Part shown: piece after piece, positions 52,625-61,193 of the stretch
Position numbering within the stretch: the stretch's first letter is position 1
Layout: every line of letters begins with the position of its first letter
Notes under the pieces: model-generated
What the model was told of the DNA's origin: nothing
Databases searched by the model: none
Seen by the model: only the letters and a program-made list of their open reading frames with translations
NCBI RefSeq assembly: GCF_052045245.1
Contig: NZ_JBQEON010000003.1
Coordinates: 62,001 to 126,000 of the forward strand
DNA from: Burkholderia sp052045245
GTDB lineage: Bacteria > Pseudomonadota > Gammaproteobacteria > Burkholderiales > Burkholderiaceae
Length of the DNA: 64,000 nucleotides
Direction: 5' to 3'
Made by a program: the position numbers and the translations under genes

Positions 52625-54340
52625 ATGCCTCATGACGTCAGCCTGATTGCGTTGCTCGCGGCCGGTTTCGGTCTCGCGATGATCTTCGGTTACCTCGCGT
52701 CGCTGCTGAAAATGCCGCCGCTCGTCGGCTATCTGCTCGCCGGGATCGTGATCGGCCCCGGCACACCCGGTTTCGTCGGCGACCTGTCGCTCGCGCAGCA
52801 GCTCGCCGAGGTCGGCGTGATGCTGCTGATGTTCGGTGTCGGCCTCCATTTCTCGCTCGGCGATCTCCTCGCGGTGCGCAAGATCGCGCTACCGGGGGCC
52901 GTCGTCCAGATCACCGTCGCGACGCTGCTCGGCGGCGGGCTTGCGCTCACGTGGGGCTGGAGCGTCGGCGCGGCACTCGTGTTCGGGCTCGCGCTGTCGG
53001 TCGCGAGCACCGTCGTGCTGTTGCGGGCGCTCGAGGGGCGCGGGCTCGTCGAGACGGTCAACGGACGCATCGCGGTCGGCTGGCTCGTCGTCGAGGATCT
53101 CGTGATGGTGCTCGTGCTCGTGCTGCTGCCGCCCGTCGCCGGGCTGCTCGGCGGCACGCCGCCCGGCGACGCGCACGCGGCGGGCGGCAGCGTGTGGGGC
53201 ACGCTCGGCGTCACGATGCTGAAGGTCGCCGCGTTCATCGCGCTGATGCTCGTGGTCGGCAAGCGCGTGTTTCCGCGGATTCTGTGGCTCGTCGCCCGCA
53301 CCGGCTCGCGCGAGCTGTTCACGCTGTGCATGATCGCGGCGGCGGTCGGCATCGCGTTCGGCGCGGCGAAGCTGTTCGACGTGTCGTTCGCGCTCGGCGC
53401 GTTCTTCGCCGGGATGATGATGCGCGAGTCGGAATTCAGCCGGCGCGCGGCCGACGAAACCCTGCCGTTGCGCGACGCGTTTTCGGTGCTGTTCTTCATT
53501 TCGGTCGGGATGCTGTTCGACCCGAAGGTGCTGATCGCCGAGCCGCTGCACGTGATCGAGGTCGCGGCGATCGTGCTGGTCGGCAAGACGCTCGCGGCGG
53601 TCGCGCTCGTGATCGCGTTCCGTTATCCGCTGAACACCGCGCTGACGGTCGGCGCGGGGCTCGCGCAGATCGGCGAGTTCTCGTTCATCCTCGCGGGGCT
53701 CGGTCGCGCGCTCGGGCTGCTGTCGGCCGAAGGGCAGAGCCTGATTCTCGCGGTCGCGCTGATCTCGATCGCGATGAACACGCTGCTGTTCGCGATGATC
53801 GATCCGGCGCTCGCGTGGATCCGCAAGCATTCGGCGTTCGCGCGCAAGCTCGAGGCACGCGACGATCCGCTCGCCGCGCTGCCGATGTCCACACCGCAGA
53901 CCCACCTGACCGGGCAGGTCGTGATCGTCGGCTACGGCAAGGTCGGCATGCGGATCGCGCACGCGCTCGACGAGCGTGGAATCGCTTATGTCGTCGTCGA
54001 GCAGAACCGCGAGCGCGTCGAGAAGCTGCGCGCGGACGGCGTCGCGGCCGTGTCGGGCGACGCGATCGAGCCGATCGTGCTCGTGCAGGCGCATATCGCG
54101 CGCGCCGGGATGCTGGTCGTCACGCTGCCGGACGTCTTTGACGTGCGGCAGATCGTCGAGATCTCGCGCACGCTGAATCCGACGCTGGAGGTCGTGTTGT
54201 GCACGAACAGCAACGACGAGGCTGCGTTGCTGTCGAGCGAGGGTGTCGGCACCGTGTTCATGGGCGAGAGCGAACTCGCGCGCGGGATGACCGAGCACGT
54301 GCTCGACAGGATGGCGAGGCCGGTGGCGGCTGCGCATTGA
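52625..54340 (+). CDS. CPA2-family cation:proton antiporter with TrkA-N domain (YbaL/KefB type)
   Basis: 571 residues: about 12 transmembrane helices in the first ~400 residues (start YLASLLKMPPLVGYLLAGIVIGPG, a CPA2 hallmark), then a Rossmann TrkA-N domain (VVIVGYGKVGMRIAHALDER). It should exchange K+ or Na+ for protons under control of NAD(H) or glutathione-type ligands bound to the TrkA-N domain. No KefF/KefG helper gene is adjacent. GGGAGGGGGG lies just before the start. Confidence 0.9.
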   Translation: MPHDVSLIALLAAGFGLAMIFGYLASLLKMPPLVGYLLAGIVIGPGTPGFVGDLSLAQQLAEVGVMLLMFGVGLHFSLGDLLAVRKIALPGAVVQITVATLLGGGLALTWGWSVGAALVFGLALSVASTVVLLRALEGRGLVETVNGRIAVGWLVVEDLVMVLVLVLLPPVAGLLGGTPPGDAHAAGGSVWGTLGVTMLKVAAFIALMLVVGKRVFPRILWLVARTGSRELFTLCMIAAAVGIAFGAAKLFDVSFALGAFFAGMMMRESEFSRRAADETLPLRDAFSVLFFISVGMLFDPKVLIAEPLHVIEVAAIVLVGKTLAAVALVIAFRYPLNTALTVGAGLAQIGEFSFILAGLGRALGLLSAEGQSLILAVALISIAMNTLLFAMIDPALAWIRKHSAFARKLEARDDPLAALPMSTPQTHLTGQVVIVGYGKVGMRIAHALDERGIAYVVVEQNRERVEKLRADGVAAVSGDAIEPIVLVQAHIARAGMLVVTLPDVFDVRQIVEISRTLNPTLEVVLCTNSNDEAALLSSEGVGTVFMGESELARGMTEHVLDRMARPVAAAH

Positions 54341-54460
54341 TGCATTGACACACTGGCGCATGCCGCGGCCCGTGGCCGGTGCATGTGGATTGACGAGCGG
54401 TTTGTGCCGGCCCTCATGAGGGTCGCACGCAACGCGCGTGCGGCGGAGCGAATACTTGGG

Positions 54461-54540
54461 CGCATTCCGGCGCATTCCGGCGCATTCCGGCGCATTCCGG
54501 CGCATTCCGGCGCATTCCGGCGCATTCGGACGTATTCGCG
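54461..54540. repeat. 10-bp tandem repeat (CGCATTCCGG)
   Basis: Six perfect copies of CGCATTCCGG in a row (54461-54520), then two decayed copies. It sits in the 233-bp gap between the convergent antiporter and penicillin-binding protein genes. Copy number is likely variable between strains. No spacer structure, so not CRISPR. Confidence 0.9.
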
Positions 54541-54573
54541 CCGAGCATCGCGCGGCGCCACCGCCTGTCGGCT

Positions 54574-56466
54574 TCAGCCTGCCGCCGCCTTCGTCCGTAC
54601 GGCCGCGCCGGTTTGCGCGGCCGTTTTCACCGGCGTCGGTGCCTTTTGCGCGACCGCTGCCTTCGATTGCGCCGCGGCCTTCGGTGTCGCGACCGGCTTT
54701 TGCGGTGCCGCCTTGACCGGCGCATTCGGTGTCGGGTCGACCGGCGCGTCGGGCGGCACGCCGAGCAACTGCAGCGAGCCGCTCGTGACCGACGCGAACA
54801 CCGGGCCGGCCACCGTGCCGCCGTAATAGCCCTTGCCGCGCGGCTCGTCGATCATCACCGCGACGATCAGGCGCGGGTCGCTCATCGGTGCCATTCCCGC
54901 GAACAACGCGCGATACTTGCCCTTCGCATAGGTTGCGCCGACCTGTTTGCGCGCCGTGCCCGTCTTGCCGCCGATCCGGTAGCCGTCGACGCGTGCCCGG
55001 CGCCCCGTGCCGCCTTCGCCGACCGCCGACTCGAGCATCGCGCGGATCGCTGCCGCGGTTTGCGGCGACGTCACGCGATGGCCGCGATGCGCATCGATCG
55101 TCTGCTGGTCGGCGCCGTTCTTCAGCAGCGACACCGGGTGCAGCGTGCCGTCGCCCGCATAGGCGGTGTAGGTCTGCGCGATCTGCAGCAGCGACATCGA
55201 CAGCCCGTAGCCGTACGCCATCGTCGCCTGCTCGATCGGCCGCCAGCGCTTGTAGCCGCGCAGGCGGCCCGACGCGACGCCGGGGAAGGTCAGCTCCGGC
55301 GCGCGGCCGATCCCGTATTCCTGGTACTTGTTCCAGATCGTTTCGGCGGGGAGGTTCAGCGCCAGCTTCGCGAGCGCGACGTTGCTCGACTTCTGCAATG
55401 CCTGCGACACGGTGAGCGAGCCGTGGTTGGAGGTATCGTGGATCACGGCCGGGCCGATCTTGTAGGTGCCCGGCGACGTGTTGATGATCGTGTTCGGGGT
55501 GACCTTGCGCTCGTCGATCGACAGCGCGACGACGAGCGGCTTGATCGTCGAGCCGGGCTCGAACGTGTCGATCACCGCGCGGTTGCGCAACTGCTGGCCC
55601 GTCAGCCGCGCGCGGTCGTTCGGATCGAAGGTCGGGTAATTGGCGAGCGCGAGGATTTCGCCGTTCTGCGCGTCGAGCACGACGACGCTGCCGGCCACCG
55701 CGTTGTTCTCGAGCACCGCGGCCTTCAACTGGCTGAACGCGAGCTGCTGGATGCGCCGGTCGATTGTCAGCTCGATCGTCGCGCCGTGCTGTGCGGGAAC
55801 CAGCGGGCGCGTGTCGGACACGATGCGGCCGAGCCGGTCGCGAATCACCTCGCGTTGCCCGGCGGTGCCCAGCAGCCGCGTATTCGCCGCGAGCTCGACG
55901 CCTTCCTGGCCCTTGTCCTCGACGTTGGTGAAGCCGACCACGTGCGCGGCCGATTCGCCTTCCGGATAGAAGCGTTTCGAATCGGCGATCTGCGTGATGC
56001 CGTCGATCTGGAGCTTGTCGAGCCGGCTCGCGGTGTCGGCGTCGATCTGCCGCTTGAGCAGCACGAACGTCCGGTCGCCGCGCAGGCGGCGTTTCACTTC
56101 CGCGAGCGGCATGTCGAGCAGCTTCGCGATCTGCGGATAGTCGATGTCGGCGACCTGTTTCGGGTTTGCCCAGATTTCATAGGTCGACAGGCTGACCGCG
56201 AGCATCGCGCCGTTGCGATCGACGATCCGTCCGCGCATCGCGTCGAGCTCGATCGTGCGCTGATAACGTTTCTGCCCTTGCCCGACGTAGAAATCCTGAT
56301 TCGCGACCTGTATCCAGAACGCGCGTCCGATGAGTGCGGCAAAGCCGAGGGACACCATGATCACGACCAGCTTCGAGCGCCACATCGGCAGGCGTGACGC
56401 GAGCATCGGGTGCTTGGTCGCGGCGGCGTAAGGATCGGCGGGGTGGGTCTTCTTTTTCACGCTCAT
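54574..56466 (-). CDS. FtsI/PBP3-like penicillin-binding protein (class B)
   Basis: 630 residues from the ATG at 56466 (MSVKKKTHP). One N-terminal membrane helix (KLVVIMVSLGFAALIGRAF), a pedestal domain, then the transpeptidase with STIK (Ser306), SSN (360-362) and KTG (501-503). It cross-links septal or elongation peptidoglycan. It is not in a dcw division cluster, so it is probably a second FtsI copy. The last ~55 residues are a Pro/Ala/Lys-rich tail (repeats of APQKP, TPKAA, APTPVK) not needed for catalysis. Confidence 0.92.
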   Translation of the reverse strand: MSVKKKTHPADPYAAATKHPMLASRLPMWRSKLVVIMVSLGFAALIGRAFWIQVANQDFYVGQGQKRYQRTIELDAMRGRIVDRNGAMLAVSLSTYEIWANPKQVADIDYPQIAKLLDMPLAEVKRRLRGDRTFVLLKRQIDADTASRLDKLQIDGITQIADSKRFYPEGESAAHVVGFTNVEDKGQEGVELAANTRLLGTAGQREVIRDRLGRIVSDTRPLVPAQHGATIELTIDRRIQQLAFSQLKAAVLENNAVAGSVVVLDAQNGEILALANYPTFDPNDRARLTGQQLRNRAVIDTFEPGSTIKPLVVALSIDERKVTPNTIINTSPGTYKIGPAVIHDTSNHGSLTVSQALQKSSNVALAKLALNLPAETIWNKYQEYGIGRAPELTFPGVASGRLRGYKRWRPIEQATMAYGYGLSMSLLQIAQTYTAYAGDGTLHPVSLLKNGADQQTIDAHRGHRVTSPQTAAAIRAMLESAVGEGGTGRRARVDGYRIGGKTGTARKQVGATYAKGKYRALFAGMAPMSDPRLIVAVMIDEPRGKGYYGGTVAGPVFASVTSGSLQLLGVPPDAPVDPTPNAPVKAAPQKPVATPKAAAQSKAAVAQKAPTPVKTAAQTGAAVRTKAAAG

Positions 56467-56739
56467 GCAAGGGCCGGGTCGGGCCGCCCGAGGGCAGCTG
56501 ATCAGTTTGAATAATGCGATTGTAATAAATGAGTAAACATCGTGTGGGGAAAGTGTGTTTTGGCCCCTCAAAAGATGCGGAGCTTCAGGCGGGCACGCGC
56601 GGCAAGCGAGAGGGGGCTGGAACGGCGGTGCGGCGCTGGTCGCTGCCGCCGACGCACTTGGGTGGGACGCCGAGAGTCGGTGCCGCCGGCGCGGGGCGAT
56701 TATCCCGACCCCGATTAATTTCGGGACCGGAAAATAAAA
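56467..56739. other. Promoter region of the penicillin-binding protein gene
   Basis: No gene supported. AT-rich stretches upstream of the start (56505-56540) suit the leftward promoter of the penicillin-binding protein. Confidence 0.4.
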
Positions 56740-56760
56740 AGCGCCTCGGAGAGAGGCGCT
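56740..56760 (-). terminator. Intrinsic terminator of the unknown gene at 56840-57187
   Basis: Eight-bp stem AGCGCCTC / GAGGCGCT with a 5-base loop; on the minus strand it is followed by TTTTTATTTT. It lies 80 bases after the gene's stop. Confidence 0.8.
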
Positions 56761-56839
56761 GTTATTTCTGAATATCGAAATGAATATCGCGGAATTCGGA
56801 ATAAACGGGAATGCCGCAAACGATTACCGTCAAAAATAC

Positions 56840-57187
56840 CTATCGCGCGACGGAAATAAATTCGTGGTATTCCGGCTCCACCGTGGAAAGATCGACCGCC
56901 TGCAGGCGCCACGCGCCGTCAGGGTGCTCCCCGGCCAGCACCGCGGGCCCTTGTTCGCGCTTCGTCGCACTGAACGACAGGCCCTTCAGCTGGCATAGGG
57001 CATTCCCGCTGTCGGCCTCGCAGAGGGCCATCGCGCCCTCTACGTCCCGAACCTTGCCCCAGGTCGGAAGATCGATACCCTGATGTGCCTCGCGCGACCA
57101 CAGCCCCTCATCGGTATCGACCCACAGCACTGCGAATGCATGTCGGGTCGCCGATTCGCTGCCATTAATCCGAATAGTGAGGCGCAT
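56840..57187 (-). CDS. Hypothetical protein of 115 residues
   Basis: Own ribosome-binding site (AGGAG 8 bases upstream) and own terminator mark it as a real gene. The protein is soluble, mixed alpha/beta in look (MRLTIRINGSESATRHAFAV, EGAMALCEADSGNALCQL, GAWRLQAVDLSTVEPEYHEF) with no signal peptide or membrane segment. I do not recognise a family. Its flanks are less GC-rich than the window, which may mean recent acquisition. Confidence 0.65.
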   Translation of the reverse strand: MRLTIRINGSESATRHAFAVLWVDTDEGLWSREAHQGIDLPTWGKVRDVEGAMALCEADSGNALCQLKGLSFSATKREQGPAVLAGEHPDGAWRLQAVDLSTVEPEYHEFISVAR

Positions 57188-57839
57188 TGGATCGTCTCCT
57201 GAAAAGTAGAAAATGACACGTTCAACCGTTTTGGTTTGAACAGTCTAGATAGACTGCTGTGAAACGCAAGTGATAAACCTCAATAAATCCAAATCTCTTC
57301 TATTGGTATCTCGGATGAAAGGACGTCTGACGATGCGAGCGGATTCCGGCCCCGCGCGCAAACGCAGGCGCCACCGCGATTCGCATACGGCGGGCCGGCA
57401 TCGGGCTGCCCGGGAGATGCGATGACTAGGCCGGGGGCGCGTCGAAGTGTCGCGCCGAAGCGCTGGCCCGACGCGCACCGGCCGAGCTGCCATGCCCGTC
57501 TCCGCATGCTGCTCGACCGGCCGTTTCAATGGTTTGACCGCGCCGGCGGCACGACACACTCGGACATTCGCATACAAATCCACACACTTTCGCGAAACTT
57601 TCAGGACAGACTGGCGGGCGATCGGGCCCCACACTTGGCATTTCCCGATCCTGCGCCGCGGACGCCCGTTCGCGGCGCGTTGCCGCCGCCTCGTGCCGGA
57701 GACGCGATCGACGCGATCGCGGGCCGCAGCCCGATCGGGACCGCCGGGGCGAGCGTCGGCTCCGGCCCGGCCGACGGCCGTGCGTTGCCCGCGACCCGGG
57801 CGGCGGCGCCGTCCGGCCGATTCTTCGAAGGAGACTATC
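57188..57839. other. 652-base gap between the unknown gene and the SDR gene
   Basis: No gene supported; long frames on both strands here are GC-driven and carry no motif. The left ~120 bases are AT-richer (57190-57310) and hold the promoter of the leftward unknown gene. The right half leads into a GAAGGAG site before the GTG at 57840. Confidence 0.4.
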
Positions 57840-59051
57840 GTGCTGATCTGGAAAACCGCGTTGTCGCTCAACTGGCGCACGAGCCTCGTGTCGCCGGCCT
57901 GCGCGCCGGTCGCGGCGGCCAACGTCGGGCGGCTGGTGCTGACCGGTGCCACCGGTTTCATCGGCAGTACCGTGCTGACGGCGCTCGTCAATGCAGGATT
58001 GCTCGAGCGCATCGTGTGTGTCGTGCGTGCCGACAATCGCGGCCACGCGGTCGCGCGCTTGCGCGAAGCGGCGCTGCGCGCGGGGCTCGCACCGTACTGG
58101 GCGTCGCGTCTGGGCGACGCGAACGTGATCGTCGGCGCGCTCGGCGACGTATGGCAAGGCGCGGACGCGCCGCGTCTGGCCGGCGCGACGCACGTGATTC
58201 ACTGCGCGGGCCATGCGTCGCCGGCCGACGGCGTGCACTTGCGGGCGGACATCGCCGATTCGGTGAGCTTCGCCGCGCGCTTCGCGCACGCGCCACGTCT
58301 GCAGCGTTTCGTGTATGTCGGCACCGCGTATGCGCACGCGGGGCGTGGCGGTATCGTCCAGGAGGAAATGGCGGGCGCGGAGGCGAGCGCCGCGGTGCAG
58401 GGCACCGACGGGCTGCCCGGCGCGGTGCTCGCGGCGGGCTATCTGCACGCGAAGGCGGAAACGGAGCAGCGGCTGCGCGAGCTGGGGCTGCCGCTCGTCG
58501 TCGTGCGTCCGTCACACGTCGTCGGTCATACCGTGCTTGGCACGCGGCCCGCGCCGAATTCGTTCTGGATGTTTCGCGTCGCGCATGCGGCGCGCCGCTT
58601 CACCGCGCGGCCGATGACGCGCATCGACATCGTGTCGGTCGACGACGTCGCGCGCGCGACGATGTTGCTGGCGGTGAAGCCGACGCTGATGCACGACGTG
58701 TACCACGTGTCGGCCGGCGACGAGGCGCCGCAGGTCGCGCAGATCGTGCGCGCGATGGACGAGGCGGCCGGCATGACGGGTGCGCCGCGCTATGCGGCAT
58801 GTGCGCCGGCCGAGCTGCCGCTCGTGGTGCGCGACGTGCTCGGGCGGCGCGATCCGGCGCTCGAGCGCGTGATTGGCCGGGCATTGCAGCGTGGCGCGGA
58901 GTTCGCGACGGTCGATCGCGTGTTCGACAACCGCCGCGTGCGCGATGAAATCGATTTCGAGCCGCTGCCGTTCATCGATTACGTCGAGGAATGCATGCGC
59001 ACGTCGCGCGGCATCGCGGTGACCGAGCTGATGCGCGGTGCGCTGCACTGA
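57840..59051 (+). CDS. Extended SDR / thioester-reductase-like NAD-binding protein
   Basis: 403 residues from the GTG at 57840, which has GAAGGAG 6 bases upstream; a frame extending to 57447 is not homologous. The Rossmann motif is VLTGATGFIGSTVLTALV (about residues 40-57), with the tyrosine-lysine pair in AAGYLHAKAETEQRL. The fold is that of NAD_binding_4 proteins (fatty acyl-CoA or thioester reductases and epimerase-like enzymes). No carrier or adenylation domain is attached, so the substrate is unknown. Convergent with hpaR. Confidence 0.75.
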   Translation: MLIWKTALSLNWRTSLVSPACAPVAAANVGRLVLTGATGFIGSTVLTALVNAGLLERIVCVVRADNRGHAVARLREAALRAGLAPYWASRLGDANVIVGALGDVWQGADAPRLAGATHVIHCAGHASPADGVHLRADIADSVSFAARFAHAPRLQRFVYVGTAYAHAGRGGIVQEEMAGAEASAAVQGTDGLPGAVLAAGYLHAKAETEQRLRELGLPLVVVRPSHVVGHTVLGTRPAPNSFWMFRVAHAARRFTARPMTRIDIVSVDDVARATMLLAVKPTLMHDVYHVSAGDEAPQVAQIVRAMDEAAGMTGAPRYAACAPAELPLVVRDVLGRRDPALERVIGRALQRGAEFATVDRVFDNRRVRDEIDFEPLPFIDYVEECMRTSRGIAVTELMRGALH

Positions 59052-59123
59052 CCGATCGCGCGAGATCCGGGGCCTGCCGGTCCGGTGCCGCCACCGCGCG
59101 TCGTGCTCCGGCGGCGACAGGCC

Positions 59124-59564
59124 TCAGGGCGCGTTGCCGAGTTCGATCAGCCGGTCGAGCGCCCGGTAGATATCGTCGAGGCCATCCTGGCCGAAACGTG
59201 CTTCCAGCTGACGATACTGCTCGTCGATGCGCGGGCCGATCTCGGTCACCAGCTGCTTGCTTTGCGGCGTCAGGCTGACCAGCAGCCGGCGCTGATCCTC
59301 CTGCGCGCGCGTGCGTGTAATCAGGCCGTCGCGCTGCATCCGTTCCAGCACGCCCGTGAGGCTCGGGCTCAGGATGCAGCAGCGGCGCGCGATCTGTCCT
59401 GCTTCGAGCGCCTGCGCCGGCTCGCCGTCGAGCACGCGGATGATCCGCCATTGCTGTTCGGTCAGCGCGAATTCCTTGAGAATGGGGCGGAACAGGCCCA
59501 TCAGCGTTTCGCGGGCCTCGAGCAGCAGCATGGCCAGGTTGCGATGGTCGAGCGTACGGTTCAT
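59124..59564 (-). CDS. hpaR: HpaR, MarR-family repressor of homoprotocatechuate catabolism
   Basis: 146 residues from the ATG at 59564. MarR winged-helix: EFALTEQQWRIIRVLDGEP, ILSPSLTGVLERMQRDGLI, then the wing RTRAQEDQRRLLVSLTPQS. Clear HpaR type. It represses the divergent hpaG operon and is released by 4-hydroxyphenylacetate or homoprotocatechuate. A perfect 18-bp palindrome lies in the shared promoter region. Confidence 0.93.
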   Translation of the reverse strand: MNRTLDHRNLAMLLLEARETLMGLFRPILKEFALTEQQWRIIRVLDGEPAQALEAGQIARRCCILSPSLTGVLERMQRDGLITRTRAQEDQRRLLVSLTPQSKQLVTEIGPRIDEQYRQLEARFGQDGLDDIYRALDRLIELGNAP

Positions 59565-59660
59565 CGGGGTGGGGAATGGACGGGGACGCATCAATCTTAA
59601 CAGCCGATGGTGATGAATTTCGCGTATCAGGGTAATCGAGGTTGCCAGCGTTCGATTGTT

Positions 59661-59678
59661 TACTTAAGATGTTAAGTA
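59661..59678. promoter_or_regulatory. Candidate HpaR operator
   Basis: TACTTAAGATGTTAAGTA, two 7-base arms around GATG, 38 bases before hpaG1 and 96 bases before hpaR. MarR-type operators have this size and AT-rich form. It would control both directions. Confidence 0.75.
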
Positions 59679-59716
59679 TTGACGATGCGCCGCGACGCGC
59701 GGCAGGGGAATGACGC

Positions 59717-60406
59717 ATGGAGCTGTCTTGCAGGACCGCCGCGGCGCCGCCGCTGCCGGTCGCCATCGGTACCGTCTACGGCGCGCTGCTCAATGAGCGC
59801 GCCGCACTCGCCGCGCTCGGCGATGCCGTGCACGCGCCGCCTTACGGCCGTCCGCCGCAGGCGCCGATCCTCTACATCAAGCCGGCCAACACGCATGCAG
59901 CGGACGGCGCGGCCGTCGCGGTGCCGGCGGGCGTCGATGCGCTGGAGATCGGTGCATCGGTGGCGGTCGTGTTCTCGCGGCGCGCGACGCGCGTGCCGGC
60001 CGCACAGGCGCTCGACTGCCTGCACGGCTTCACGCTCGCGAGCGACGTGTCGGTCCCGCATCCCGATTACTACCGTCCGGCCGTGCGCTTCAAGTGCCGC
60101 GACGGATTCTGCCCGCTCGGCCCGGCGATCGTGCCGGCGGCCGCGCTCGGCGACGTCGACGCGATCGGATTGACCGTGCGGATCGACGGCGAGACCGCGG
60201 TATCCGCATCGACCGCGACGCTGATTCGTCCGGTGCGCGAACTGATCGCCGACGTGACGGCCTTCATGTCGTTCGACGCGGGCGACGTGCTGCTGCTCGG
60301 CGTCCCGGGTGGCGCACCGCGCGCCCGCGCGGGCAGCACGATCGAGATCGCTGCCGCCGGCATCGGCACGTTGCGGCATGCGCTGATTGCGGAGGACGCA
60401 CGATGA
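59717..60406 (+). CDS. hpaG1: Homoprotocatechuate pathway isomerase/decarboxylase, N-terminal half
   Basis: 229 residues, FAH-fold. In enteric bacteria the enzyme is one protein (HpaG/HpcE) with two FAH-like halves; here the N-half is a separate gene. It acts on the 5-oxo-pent-3-ene-1,2,5-tricarboxylate branch. Family stretches are YIKPANTHAADGAAVAVPAG, and VSVPHPDYYRPAVRFKCRDG, the metal- and substrate-binding region. Its stop overlaps the next gene's start by 4 bases. Confidence 0.9.
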   Translation: MELSCRTAAAPPLPVAIGTVYGALLNERAALAALGDAVHAPPYGRPPQAPILYIKPANTHAADGAAVAVPAGVDALEIGASVAVVFSRRATRVPAAQALDCLHGFTLASDVSVPHPDYYRPAVRFKCRDGFCPLGPAIVPAAALGDVDAIGLTVRIDGETAVSASTATLIRPVRELIADVTAFMSFDAGDVLLLGVPGGAPRARAGSTIEIAAAGIGTLRHALIAEDAR

Positions 60407-61167
60407 AGACGGCGCGCGTGATCTACAACGGCGCACTGCATGCGGCCGAACCGGCGGGCGACGGCGTGATTCGCCTCGACACGGGGCGCGTGCTCGACGA
60501 AGGCGCGGTGACGTGGCTGCCGCCCGTCGCGCCGCGCACGACGTTCGCGCTGGGCCTGAACTACGCGGACCACGCGAAGGAACTCGCGTTCAACGCGCCG
60601 AGCGAGCCGCTGATCTTCCTGAAGGGGCCGAACACGTTCATCGGCCACCGGTCGCACACCGTGCGCCCGGCGGATGCGACGCACATGCACTACGAGTGCG
60701 AGCTGGCCGTCGTGATCGGCCGCCCGGCGCGCAACGTGAGCCGCGCGCAGGCGCTCGATCACGTCGCCGGCTACACGGTCGCGAACGACTATGCGATCCG
60801 CGATTACCTCGAAAACTACTATCGCCCGAACCTGCGCGTGAAGAACCGCGACACCTGCACGCCGCTCGGGCCGTGGTTCGTCAGCCGCGACGAGATCGGC
60901 GATGCGGGCGGCCTGACGCTGCGCACGACGGTGAACGGCCAGGAGACGCAGCGCGGCAGCACGCGCGACATGATCTTCGACGTGCCGGCGCTGATCGAGC
61001 ACATCAGCCGCTTCATGACGCTGTCGCCGGGCGACCTGATTTTGACCGGCACGCCCGAAGGGCTCGCCGACACGAAACCGGGCGACGAGGTCGTGACCGA
61101 AATCGAAGGGATCGGCCGGCTCGTGAACACCATCGTCGGCGAAGCAGACTACTATCGCGCCGGCTGA
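60403..61167 (+). CDS. hpaG2: Homoprotocatechuate pathway isomerase/decarboxylase, C-terminal half
   Basis: 254 residues, FAH-fold with the metal-binding FALGLNYADHAKELAFN, PLIFLKGPNTFIGHRS and HYECELAVVIGR (acidic ligands) motifs. It is the second half of the split HpaG enzyme, decarboxylating the ring-cleavage product after dehydrogenation. ATGA overlap with hpaG1; hpaE follows 26 bases downstream. Confidence 0.93.
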   Translation: MKTARVIYNGALHAAEPAGDGVIRLDTGRVLDEGAVTWLPPVAPRTTFALGLNYADHAKELAFNAPSEPLIFLKGPNTFIGHRSHTVRPADATHMHYECELAVVIGRPARNVSRAQALDHVAGYTVANDYAIRDYLENYYRPNLRVKNRDTCTPLGPWFVSRDEIGDAGGLTLRTTVNGQETQRGSTRDMIFDVPALIEHISRFMTLSPGDLILTGTPEGLADTKPGDEVVTEIEGIGRLVNTIVGEADYYRAG

Positions 61168-61193
61168 GCCCGTCGCCGAAGGAAGGAGAGCAC

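Noticed and set aside
52889..54505. Minus-strand frame rich in Arg, His and Asp opposite the antiporter
   Set aside because: Antisense shadow; low-complexity charged sequence, no start signal, and the CPA2 gene is unambiguous.
54461..54540. Possible CRISPR array
   Set aside because: The 10-bp units are contiguous with no spacers and no cas genes are nearby; it is a simple tandem repeat.
57422..58948. 508-codon frame overlapping the SDR gene
   Set aside because: Wrong-frame Arg/Ala-rich translation; the SDR frame holds the Rossmann motif.
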